In this document: one piece after another, positions 56,619 through 64,000 of the stretch | How positions within the stretch are numbered: the first letter of the stretch is position 1 | How the letters are laid out: each line of letters opens with the position of its first letter | NCBI GenBank assembly: GCA_017622815.1 | Contig: JAGAQH010000026.1 | Location: forward strand, 1-64,000 | Length of the DNA stretch: 64,000 nucleotides | Origin: Bacteroidaceae bacterium | GTDB lineage: Bacteria > Bacteroidota > Bacteroidia > Bacteroidales > Bacteroidaceae | Direction: 5' to 3' | Made by a program: the position numbers and the translations under genes | Notes under the pieces: generated by a model | What the model was told of the DNA's origin: nothing | Seen by the model: the letters and a program-made list of their open reading frames with translations, nothing else | Databases searched by the model: none

Positions 56619-57389
56619 TTACTTTATCCCCCTTGCCTTGAATATCATTTCCTTGGCATCGTTGATTTGACGGAACTTTTCTGCTGCCGCTTTCTTCACG
56701 TCTTCGCCTAAGGTTGCCACCTTGTCGGGATGGTGCTTGAGTGCCAATTTGCGGTAGGCTTTCTTTACATCATCGTCCGAGGCAGAGGGGTCTACTTCAA
56801 GGACTTTGTAGGCCTGCTCCAGAGACTTTCCTCCCAGGTTCATCATTGACTCCACCTCCTCGGCAGATAGTCCCATTGCTATGGACACTTCTTTCAAGGC
56901 CTCGATTTCCGCCTGGCATACATTGCCGTCGCTTTGCGCTATCTTGGCAAGGAAACTGAGCAGTTGGAGGCGCTGCTCATAACTCATGTTCTGCCTTATC
57001 TGCAAACCGCATTCGTGTATGGCATTCCTGAAGGCGGCCGGGTTCTTGGCATCCATCTGTTTTCTCTGCTCGAAGAGGTTGAGCAGAATCTGGTTGCCCT
57101 CGCTTACGGCCGCTTCGCCGAAGTTGACGCGAAGGAACTGGCGGACGAATTCCATTTCGCTATGCATCACCTTGCCGTCGGCCTTGATGATGTACGATGC
57201 CATCACCAGCAGGGAGAACAGGAAACTGTTCCTCTGTCCATAAACGGGGTCTGCATAGGTGGATTGTCCGTTGTCATAGTTGTTGCCGTTGCCTTCAAGC
57301 AGTTTGCCCAAGGCATAACCTGCCAGGGCACCCAATGGGCCTGCCGCCATGAAACCGACAATGCCTCCAATCCATTTACCTAATCCCAT
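56619..57389 (-). CDS. TerB-DnaJ domain protein (DjlA-like)
   Basis: 256 residues. A Gly/Ala-rich N-terminal zipper ([24 protein letters not shown]), a TerB-like helical domain at about 60-175, and a C-terminal J-domain at about 190-250 ([34 protein letters not shown] with the HPD motif). It resembles DjlA, a membrane-associated co-chaperone for DnaK. ATG at 57389; -7 box at 57425-57418. Confidence 0.88.
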   Translation of the reverse strand: MGLGKWIGGIVGFMAAGPLGALAGYALGKLLEGNGNNYDNGQSTYADPVYGQRNSFLFSLLVMASYIIKADGKVMHSEMEFVRQFLRVNFGEAAVSEGNQILLNLFEQRKQMDAKNPAAFRNAIHECGLQIRQNMSYEQRLQLLSFLAKIAQSDGNVCQAEIEALKEVSIAMGLSAEEVESMMNLGGKSLEQAYKVLEVDPSASDDDVKKAYRKLALKHHPDKVATLGEDVKKAAAEKFRQINDAKEMIFKARGIK

Positions 57390-57417
57390 AGTTGATTCCT
57401 TTTAATGAATTCGGGTG

Positions 57418-57425
57418 CAAACATA
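57418..57425 (-). promoter_or_regulatory. -7 box TATGTTTG for the TerB-DnaJ gene
   Basis: CAAACATA on the plus strand, 29 bases before the ATG. Confidence 0.6.
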
Positions 57426-57668
57426 CGAAAAATAATTGTCATTGGGGTATATATACGGAATGTTTCTTTCCCATTGTTCAAGATGTGACCTCGTTTTTGC
57501 CCTTCCCGTGTAGCAGAACATAGCTTTATTTTATGTGTTGAGAAGAAAAGAAACACATCTCATATAACAGGAGAACGTTAGCGTATTTTCATGGAAACGT
57601 AAAGCTGGAGTGTTAAACAATCTTAAAAGGCTGCGGTGTGCAGAGAACCTGTACGCCGTATTTTTTCA
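57426..57668. other. Gap without a gene
   Basis: AT-rich, no credible frame or repeat; contains only weak dyads. Confidence 0.5.
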
Positions 57669-57676
57669 TACTTTTG
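57669..57676 (+). promoter_or_regulatory. -7 box TACTTTTG for the export operon
   Basis: CATACTTTTGC, 43 bases upstream of the TolC-like gene. Confidence 0.55.
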
Positions 57677-57718
57677 CATAGAATAATCCCCGCTAACCGC
57701 TATATAATATAATAAGGT

Positions 57719-59113
57719 ATGAAGAAAACCATTTGGCTGGCATTGTTGCTACCGGCAATGATGCCTGCTTCTCGAATGCGTGCCCAGGATACCCTTGCCA
57801 TAGGAGAGGGTAGGGTGATGGGCCTGCACGAAATCTATGAATTGGCCGAGCGCGAGAGCCGTGCCATACGAGTAGGTAGCATTGGGCTGGAGGCCGCCAC
57901 TGAAGGCGAGAAAGCCGCCCGCAGTGCCCGTTTGCCACAGGTGAACCTAAGCCTGTCTGGCAGTTACATTGGCAATGCCACGCTGATGAGCCGTGGGTTC
58001 TCCACCTCAGGGACCACGGACGTTATCCTGGCAGGCCTGGGACCACAGAAGGTGACGAACGGCAAGCAGGACACTCCGCACTGGGGCAACTATTTCACGG
58101 CCCAGGTCACTCAGGTGATATACTCCGGAGGTGCCATATCCTCGGGCATACGCATGGCAGGTCTGGGCAAAGAGATGGCTGTGCTGGACGTGGAGAAGGA
58201 CCGCCAGCAGGTGCGATTCCTCCTGACGGGCTTCTATCTGGGCCTGTTCCGCCTGGGCAACCAGTTGAAGGTGGTGGACAAGAACATTGCCCTTACCAGG
58301 CAGGTGATAGGGAACATGAAGGCCAGGATGGAGCAGGGCACTGTGTTGCAGAACGACCTTACCCGATATGAGTTGCAGTTGCAGAGCCTCCAGTTGATAC
58401 GCACCCGTTTGCAGGATGCCAGGTCCATCATCAACCATCAGTTGGTCACCACCCTGCATCTGCCCGAAGGTACGGTGGTGTTGCCTGACTCGGCATATCT
58501 TGTCTCCACCGGCCTTGCACTGAAGGCACATGAGGCGGAGGATGCCTGGCAGACCCTGGCTCAGAGCAATAATCCTGAGTTGCGACAGGCAGACCTTGCC
58601 GTGTCCATGGCAGAGGAGAAGGTGAACGGCGTGAAAGCCGCCTCACGTCCCATGGTGGCTATGGTCATAGAGGATAACCTGGGCGGTCCTTTTGTGAACG
58701 ACCTGATTCCCGTGGATGCCAACGTGAACTCATGGTTCGTGGGCCTGGGAGTGAAATACGAACTCAGCAGTCTTTGGAACAACCGCAACGCCATACGCAA
58801 GGCCAAGAAGGAGCACCGCCAGTCGGTCGAGCGTCTGGCCATGGCACGCGAGCACATGGACTCCCGTGTGCAGGCTGAGTATGTCAACTTCCTTACCTCC
58901 TTTACCGACGTGAAGACCCAGCGCAAACAGGTGGATCTGGCAGTTCAGAACTACGATGTGGTGAACAACCGCTATGAGAACGACCTGGCTCTGCTCACCG
59001 ACATGCTGGATGCTTCCAATATGAAACTGGCGGCAGAAATGGCACTGGTGGATGCCTACATCTCCCTGCTCTACAACTACTACAAACTGAAATATACCGT
59101 GGGAGGGCTTTGA
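57719..59113 (+). CDS. TolC-family outer membrane efflux protein
   Basis: 464 residues with a signal peptide (MKKTIWLALLLPAMMPASRMRAQ). Two OEP repeats of long helices (LRQADLAVSMAEEKVNGVKAASRP near 290) and beta-strand stretches. It makes the outer-membrane channel for export with the downstream HlyD-like and MFS genes. The ATG follows ATAATATAATAAGGT. The 7-bp repeat array starts at its stop codon. Confidence 0.92.
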   Translation: MKKTIWLALLLPAMMPASRMRAQDTLAIGEGRVMGLHEIYELAERESRAIRVGSIGLEAATEGEKAARSARLPQVNLSLSGSYIGNATLMSRGFSTSGTTDVILAGLGPQKVTNGKQDTPHWGNYFTAQVTQVIYSGGAISSGIRMAGLGKEMAVLDVEKDRQQVRFLLTGFYLGLFRLGNQLKVVDKNIALTRQVIGNMKARMEQGTVLQNDLTRYELQLQSLQLIRTRLQDARSIINHQLVTTLHLPEGTVVLPDSAYLVSTGLALKAHEAEDAWQTLAQSNNPELRQADLAVSMAEEKVNGVKAASRPMVAMVIEDNLGGPFVNDLIPVDANVNSWFVGLGVKYELSSLWNNRNAIRKAKKEHRQSVERLAMAREHMDSRVQAEYVNFLTSFTDVKTQRKQVDLAVQNYDVVNNRYENDLALLTDMLDASNMKLAAEMALVDAYISLLYNYYKLKYTVGGL

Positions 59114-59167
59114 AAACTGAAAACGGAAAACTGAAAACTGAAAACGGAAAACGGAAAACGGAAAACG
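59112..59167. repeat. 7-bp GAAAACG/GAAAACT repeat, 8 units
   Basis: Eight perfect 7-bp units GAAAAC(T/G) beginning within the TGA stop of the TolC-like gene, followed by a run of unique sequence to the HlyD-like start. Confidence 0.93.
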
Positions 59168-59258
59168 GTAGACGCTTGATTGGGACTGTGTAAATATGTC
59201 CCATCTGTGATTTCCTGTGCTCCAACTAAATACAAAAAACAGTCAATTAAAAAATATA

Positions 59259-60305
59259 ATGATGGAAATAATGGAAAAGAACAATATCAGCCGAATAGTT
59301 TACAACATCTTCATTGTCCTGCTGCTTGTGGCAGGTGCCGTCTTCGTGGTTTGCCAGTTCGTGCACTTCGGAGATGTGGAGTTTACCGACAATGCGCGTG
59401 TGCGTCAGCACATAGTGCCACAGAACACCCGTGTGCAGGGCTTCATCCGCGAGGTGCGCTTTCAGGAGTTCCAACCTGTAAGGAAGGGTGATACGCTGGT
59501 CATCATCGAGGATACCGAGTTCCGCCTGCGCCTGGCTCAGGCCGAGGCTGACCTGGCACGTGCCCAGGAGGGGCTGAAGGCCACAGGTACAAGCATACAG
59601 ACCACGCAGAGCAACATGCACGTTACCGAGGCCGGTATTGAGGAGGCCCGCGTGAACATGGAGAATGCCGAGCGCGAATACCGCCGCTTCGAGAAACTCC
59701 TGGCACAGAAAGCCGTCACCCAACAACAGTACGACAACATGCGCACGGCATACCTCTCTGCCAAGGCACGATACCAGCAGGTACAGCGCTCACACGCAAC
59801 CCAGTCGATGGTGAAGACAGAGCAGGGACACCACCTTTCCGCCGCACAGGCAACACTGCGCCTGGCCGAGGCCGCCGTGGCTTTGGCACGCCTGAACCTG
59901 TCCTATTGCTACATCATTGCCACCACGGACGGCGTGCTCGGCACCAAGGACATACAGGAGGGGCAGTTGGTGAACCCCGGCCAGACACTGGTGAACATAG
60001 TGGACGATACCGACATGTGGGTGGAGGCCAACTACAAGGAGAGCCAATTGCCCAACATACAGGTGGGCGCCAAGGTGCAGATGCAGGCTGATGCCGTACC
60101 GGGTGTGGTGTATGAGGGCACCGTGGAGCGTATCTCCGATGCTACGGGCAGTTCTTTCTCCCTCCTGCCCATAGACAATGCCACGGGCAACTTCGTGAAG
60201 GTGGAGCAACGCATAACGGTGCGTATCTCCCTGGAGGGAAACACTCCCGAGGACCTGGCACGCCTGCGTGCAGGATATAATGTGGAATGCAAGGTGCTGT
60301 ACTGA
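59259..60305 (+). CDS. HlyD/EmrA-type membrane fusion protein
   Basis: 348 residues. N-terminal anchor (IVYNIFIVLLLVAGAVFVVCQFV), a biotinyl-lipoyl half (VQGFIREVRFQEFQPVRKGDTLVIIED), a long coiled coil, then the second half (YCYIIATTDGVLGTKDIQEGQLVNPGQTL). It links the MFS pump to the TolC-like channel. Several in-frame ATGs at 59259, 59262 and 59271 are equally possible; the frame open from 59217 (GTG) is unlikely. Confidence 0.9.
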   Translation: MMEIMEKNNISRIVYNIFIVLLLVAGAVFVVCQFVHFGDVEFTDNARVRQHIVPQNTRVQGFIREVRFQEFQPVRKGDTLVIIEDTEFRLRLAQAEADLARAQEGLKATGTSIQTTQSNMHVTEAGIEEARVNMENAEREYRRFEKLLAQKAVTQQQYDNMRTAYLSAKARYQQVQRSHATQSMVKTEQGHHLSAAQATLRLAEAAVALARLNLSYCYIIATTDGVLGTKDIQEGQLVNPGQTLVNIVDDTDMWVEANYKESQLPNIQVGAKVQMQADAVPGVVYEGTVERISDATGSSFSLLPIDNATGNFVKVEQRITVRISLEGNTPEDLARLRAGYNVECKVLY

Positions 60306-61906
60306 TGGAGGCTCCAATGTCATTCTCCATGCCCATGTTCCGTAGTTGGGTGCCCAAAGGCATCCAACCATGGATATATGTGCTTACGGTCTTTTGTGTG
60401 CAGTTTTCCAGCGGTGTCTATCTGGGAGCCTTGGATTGTATCCGAGGAACCACCAACTTCATGATTGAGGACCTGCTCATGTTGCTTTATTGCGGTCTGG
60501 CAGGCATGGCCATCTATTTCCCGTTGCTGTTCAGGATGAAGTTCCGCTTCACCAACCAGCAACTGCTCATAGGTGCCGCCATAACCATAGCCGTGTGCAA
60601 CATCATCACCATGTATTGCACCAACATGGGACTACTCATGATAGTGTGCTTCATCTCCGGCATGGCAAAGTTGCAGGGCACATTCGAGTGCATGAGCAAC
60701 ATACAGTTGTGGATAACACCAAGGCGCGACTTTGCTGTATTCTTCCCTGTCCTTCACATTGTCCTGCTAACGGCCATAGAGGGCAGCGGTTTCCTGGCGG
60801 CATGGTTCGGATACCACTTCACGTGGCAGATGATGCACGTCTTCACCGTAGGCACCATGTGCTTCATCGTCCTGACGCAACTGCTTCTGTGCCGCCCCTT
60901 CTGTCCCATGCCCCAGCGCATGCCGTTGAAGGGCCTTGACCTGCAGAGCGGACTTCTCATCAGCGTGCTCATGCTCATGGTGTCCTATATCCTCATCTAC
61001 GGCGACTACCTCATGTGGATGGACAACCGTGGGATACGCATCATGGCAGGCCTGTCCGTGCTGCTCATTGGCATCATCCTGCACCGCCTGCGCACCGTGG
61101 AGCAACCCCTTCTGTCCCTGCGCATCTTCACCTACCGCAATGTCGTGGCCATCCTTGCCGTGGTGGCTCTGGCGGAACTTCTGCTTGGTGCCAAGCATTG
61201 TCTGGAGGAGATACTTTACGTGGAGGTCTTCCATCTGGAGGAGCACACCAAGGAGGAACAGTACCTGTGGGCTCTGCCCGGAGTCTATGTGGGTGTAGTC
61301 ATTTCCCTGCTTTGGCTGAAGGTGTTCAAGTGGAAGATATGGAAACTCCTGGGCATTGGTTTTGCCTGCATCCTGGGGTATGCCGTACTGATGTACGTGA
61401 ACCTCGACGTGCACACCAATCTGGAGCAGTTCCGCCTGGCCATAGCCCTACGCGGATGTGCCTATTGCATTCTGTCCAGCAGTCTCATGTGGGCCTTGCA
61501 CGAGTCCGTGCACGAACTCTTTGAGTTCTTCATGGGACTATTCGTCTTCAACATCATCCACATGTATCTGGCTGGAGCGGCAGGCTATGGTTTCTATACC
61601 AGCATCTTCTCGCACTTCCTCAGCGACAACATGGCACGCTACGGCTCGCATCTCACCCTTACGGGACTGGACATGACTACGTTTAACTTTCCTGCCTTCA
61701 TGGAGCACGATTTCCTTCCCTCCATGATGGCCGTTGCCATAAAGCAGTCCTATGGCATCATCATCTGGATATCCCTCTTTGCCACAATGACCTTCTTCCT
61801 GCTGGATATTCCTGCCGTGCGCACTAATGTACGCCGTGTCCCCATATGGGCAGTAGCCGGCATCGAGTATCTTGCAAAACTCAGTGGGTTGAGAAGGCGT
61901 TCGTAA
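60305..61906 (+). CDS. MFS transporter, EmrB-like
   Basis: 533 residues and about 14 hydrophobic segments, as in DHA2-family drug pumps. The ATG at 60305 overlaps the previous stop (TGATG), so translation is coupled. With the fusion protein and the TolC-like channel it forms a three-part exporter of unknown substrate. No regulator gene is adjacent. Confidence 0.85.
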   Translation: MEAPMSFSMPMFRSWVPKGIQPWIYVLTVFCVQFSSGVYLGALDCIRGTTNFMIEDLLMLLYCGLAGMAIYFPLLFRMKFRFTNQQLLIGAAITIAVCNIITMYCTNMGLLMIVCFISGMAKLQGTFECMSNIQLWITPRRDFAVFFPVLHIVLLTAIEGSGFLAAWFGYHFTWQMMHVFTVGTMCFIVLTQLLLCRPFCPMPQRMPLKGLDLQSGLLISVLMLMVSYILIYGDYLMWMDNRGIRIMAGLSVLLIGIILHRLRTVEQPLLSLRIFTYRNVVAILAVVALAELLLGAKHCLEEILYVEVFHLEEHTKEEQYLWALPGVYVGVVISLLWLKVFKWKIWKLLGIGFACILGYAVLMYVNLDVHTNLEQFRLAIALRGCAYCILSSSLMWALHESVHELFEFFMGLFVFNIIHMYLAGAAGYGFYTSIFSHFLSDNMARYGSHLTLTGLDMTTFNFPAFMEHDFLPSMMAVAIKQSYGIIIWISLFATMTFFLLDIPAVRTNVRRVPIWAVAGIEYLAKLSGLRRRS

Positions 61907-61943
61907 TAACATTCTCCCGTCCGGGAGGACCTGAAAAGAGAAT

Positions 61944-61976
61944 GAAAAAGGCCCCGAGTCATGCGATTCGGGGCCT
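61944..61976 (-). terminator. Terminator of the metalloprotease gene
   Basis: AGGCCCCGA...TCGGGGCCT stem (61949-61976) followed on the minus strand by TTTTTCATT. It lies between the convergent MFS and protease genes. Confidence 0.8.
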
Positions 61977-62007
61977 GATTATAGTAAACGTTATTTTGTG
62001 CAGATAT

Positions 62008-64000
62008 TCACTTCACCACCAGGGCACGCTCTATCTGGTCGGAGAGGTTCTGGAAGTGTGCGCGGCTCTTGGCATCGGCACCGGCATTCCTTATCTTGCT
62101 CTGTATGCTCTTGAGGGCAAGGAGAGTGTTGGCGCGTGGTGCAGAGGCAACGGTGCCGCTCAGGCTCTGGAAGCGGTTGATGAGCAGTACGGTCAGAGTG
62201 TTCTGCAGGGTCTGGCGATAGTTGCTTACACTCTTGCCGCTCTGAGCCTCGGAGAAGCAGAGACGTACGATGTCGGCAATGTACTTGTCGGCAGGGTAGA
62301 GGTCGTTCAGGTAGTTCATGCGGTTTATGAGAAGTGATGCCGCATAGGTTGCTAAGGGCTGGGTGAGTGTGCGTGTGTCGCGTGTCATGGTCTTGCAATA
62401 GTCGTATTCGCGCATCCAAACAGGTTCGTTCAGCACGTTCTTGTCCAGCCACTGTAGAGCCTCCTTCTGCTTATTCAGAGGTGTGGGCTCGAAGGTCGTA
62501 CCGCCCTGGGCACGGGTGTAGTAGGTCTGGTATGTACCGCCGATGTAACCTGCCACGTGGCCTGCATAGCGCTGGAGTTGGCCGCGCATCTGGCCGTACA
62601 TGGTGGAGAGGTTCTCGTCGTGGATGTCGTTCTCGTCGAAGGTCCACTTGGGCAGTTCTGCCATTTCGCGCTTCAGGTTCATCACGCCGTATGTGCTTGA
62701 CTTCACGGCATCGTCACCCAGGTCCTCGGTCTGGCGGCGTGGGTCAACACCACGCAGGCCTTCGCCATCGCCCCACCACAGACGGGGATTCTTCTGTGCC
62801 TTCTGTGTCATGGCCTCCAGAGCCTTGTGGTCCTCCATGGGAGTCTTGGCATCAAGCATGGGACGGTAACCCCATTCGATGGCCCACATGTCGTAGTCGC
62901 CTATGCGGGGGAAGATGCCCTTCTGGCTGATGCCGTCCTCGGGCTGAGCAACGTAGTTGAAACGTGCATAGTCCATGATGGAGGGAGTGTGGCCGTGCTT
63001 CTCCACCCATGCCTTGCTGCGCAGGCTGTCGGTGGGAACCATGGCAGAAGAACCGAAGTTGTGGCGCAGACCCAGTGAGTGACCAACCTCGTGGCTGGAA
63101 ACGAAGCGGATCAGTTCGCCCATCAGTTCCTCGCTGTAGTGCATCTTGCGTGCAGCCTCGTCTATGCTGCTGGCCTGTACCATGTACCAGTCGTGAACCA
63201 ATGACATCACGTTGTGATACCAGCATACGTGAGCCTCCATGATTTCGCCTGTGCGGGGGTCGGAGATATGGGGGCCGTAGGCATTGGCAATGGGGCTTGC
63301 CAGATAGCGGATCATGGAGAAGCGTGCATCCTCCATGCTCATGGTGGTGTCGTTCTCGGGCCACTCCTCGCCACGGATGGCGTTCTTCCAACCGGCCTTC
63401 TCGAAAGCGGCCTGCCAGTCGTTCACACCCATGATGAGGTACTTGCGCCACTGCTTGGGAGTAGCAGGGTCGATGTAGTAGATGATGGGCTTCTTGGGCT
63501 CGATGAGTTCGCCACGGCGCATCTTCTCGGCATCCTCGGCGTTCTTGGGCTCCAGACGGAAACGTGAGATCATAATCTGCTCGCCCACACGCTGCTGCTC
63601 GTCGCTGAACTTGTTGAAACCATGGGTGAAATAGCCCACACGCTGGTCAAACAGACGGGGCATCATGGGTTCTTCGGGCAGAAGTACCATGCTGATGTTC
63701 AGGCCGAAGGTAACCTTGCCGGTATATGCCGATGCAGGCAGTGACCTGCCGGTGCTGTTGTAGGTCTTCACCAGACGGAACTCTGTGTTGGTGGGGAAGG
63801 TCTTGATGTCCTCCACATACGACAGTGCAGCATCCTGCATGCCCAGGGTAAAGGACTTCTTTACGTATGACATCATGCCCAGAGGGTTGTCGGAGTTGAG
63901 GAACTGTGTCACCTTGATGCGTGACTTGCCGTCCTTGTGCTTCTCCAACTTGAAGGCGCCTATGATAGGGTGCTCGTTGCTCACGTTGATGGCCTTGGAG
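62008..64000 (-). CDS. Zinc-dependent metalloprotease, DUF5117/DUF5118 type (5' end outside the window)
   Basis: At least 664 residues; the frame stays open to the window edge, so the start is missing. The zinc motif HEVGHSLGLRHNFG, with three His ligands plus the Met of the SIMDYARFNY turn, marks a metzincin-like enzyme. The sequence ...VGYFTHGFNKFSDEQQRVGEQIMISRFRLEPKNAEDAEK and the following DPATPKQWRKYLIMGVNDWQAAFEKAGWKNAI are typical of the DUF5117 metalloproteases in gut Bacteroidales, usually secreted. Substrate unknown. Confidence 0.88.
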   Translation of the reverse strand, partial: SKAINVSNEHPIIGAFKLEKHKDGKSRIKVTQFLNSDNPLGMMSYVKKSFTLGMQDAALSYVEDIKTFPTNTEFRLVKTYNSTGRSLPASAYTGKVTFGLNISMVLLPEEPMMPRLFDQRVGYFTHGFNKFSDEQQRVGEQIMISRFRLEPKNAEDAEKMRRGELIEPKKPIIYYIDPATPKQWRKYLIMGVNDWQAAFEKAGWKNAIRGEEWPENDTTMSMEDARFSMIRYLASPIANAYGPHISDPRTGEIMEAHVCWYHNVMSLVHDWYMVQASSIDEAARKMHYSEELMGELIRFVSSHEVGHSLGLRHNFGSSAMVPTDSLRSKAWVEKHGHTPSIMDYARFNYVAQPEDGISQKGIFPRIGDYDMWAIEWGYRPMLDAKTPMEDHKALEAMTQKAQKNPRLWWGDGEGLRGVDPRRQTEDLGDDAVKSSTYGVMNLKREMAELPKWTFDENDIHDENLSTMYGQMRGQLQRYAGHVAGYIGGTYQTYYTRAQGGTTFEPTPLNKQKEALQWLDKNVLNEPVWMREYDYCKTMTRDTRTLTQPLATYAASLLINRMNYLNDLYPADKYIADIVRLCFSEAQSGKSVSNYRQTLQNTLTVLLINRFQSLSGTVASAPRANTLLALKSIQSKIRNAGADAKSRAHFQNLSDQIERALVVK

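Overview
The window comes from a member of the Bacteroidales, most likely Prevotellaceae. The evidence is the recurring TAnnTTTG promoter box a short way upstream of start codons (TAACTTTG, TACCTTTG and TATCTTTG), the absence of Shine-Dalgarno leaders, and Bacteroidetes-typical gene sets and orders: yceD-rpmF-fabH-era-der, tandem PpiC proteins with an OstA-like protein, DUF4954, and OmpA proteins with a G-rich beta-barrel. Assignment below family level is inference. Nearly all the window is core chromosome. It opens with the end of an rRNA operon (5S rRNA) and closes inside a zinc metalloprotease gene.

Layout. 1-9 kb: a PI-PLC-like secreted protein, then a leftward run of a clostripain-type lipoprotein, aminopeptidase P, a C1 peptidase, RecJ and RecQ. 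9-15 kb: an orphan histidine kinase, then yceD-rpmF and fabH-era-der plus a small lipoprotein. 15.3-16.9 kb: an AT-rich foreign-looking island with an acyltransferase gene whose frame is broken at a G7 tract, so it may be phase-variable. 17-22.4 kb: leftward MlaFE transporter genes, rightward lptB and a lipoprotein gene, and a leftward AspT/YidE-type transporter. 22.6-28.5 kb: tig, clpP, clpX and a second recQ. 29-37 kb: guaB, two PpiC-type chaperones, an OstA-like protein, a small membrane protein and mutL. 37-46 kb: two OmpA paralogues flanking trpS, tRNA-Val, purB, an rluB with an Arg/Gly/Tyr-rich repeat tail, and asnS. 46-52.5 kb: a DUF4954 beta-helix protein, gluQ, groES-groEL and an HD-domain nuclease. 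52.8-64 kb: a secreted GH2 beta-galactosidase, a TerB-DnaJ protein, a TolC/HlyD/MFS export operon and the partial metalloprotease.

The unusual part is the DNA between genes. Many gaps carry small repeats. (i) Four arrays have a 22-23 bp period; three of them are built from short palindromes, and the sequence differs at every locus. (ii) A 9-bp CTATAG-cored array occurs at four places. (iii) There are 7-bp GAAAACG and GGTGAGC arrays. (iv) A 10-bp array lies in the predicted 5' leader of the beta-galactosidase. (v) Paired 20-bp palindromes with exchanged cores occur at two loci. (vi) A 108-bp near-perfect inverted repeat separates tig from clpP. (vii) A promoter-bearing repeat of about 80 bp lies in front of both guaB and mlaE. 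Several of these repeat types also sit, in frame, inside the gluQ coding sequence, where they add about 110 residues; another copy supplies its stop codon. No CRISPR array, prophage, transposase gene or classic secondary-metabolite cluster is visible.
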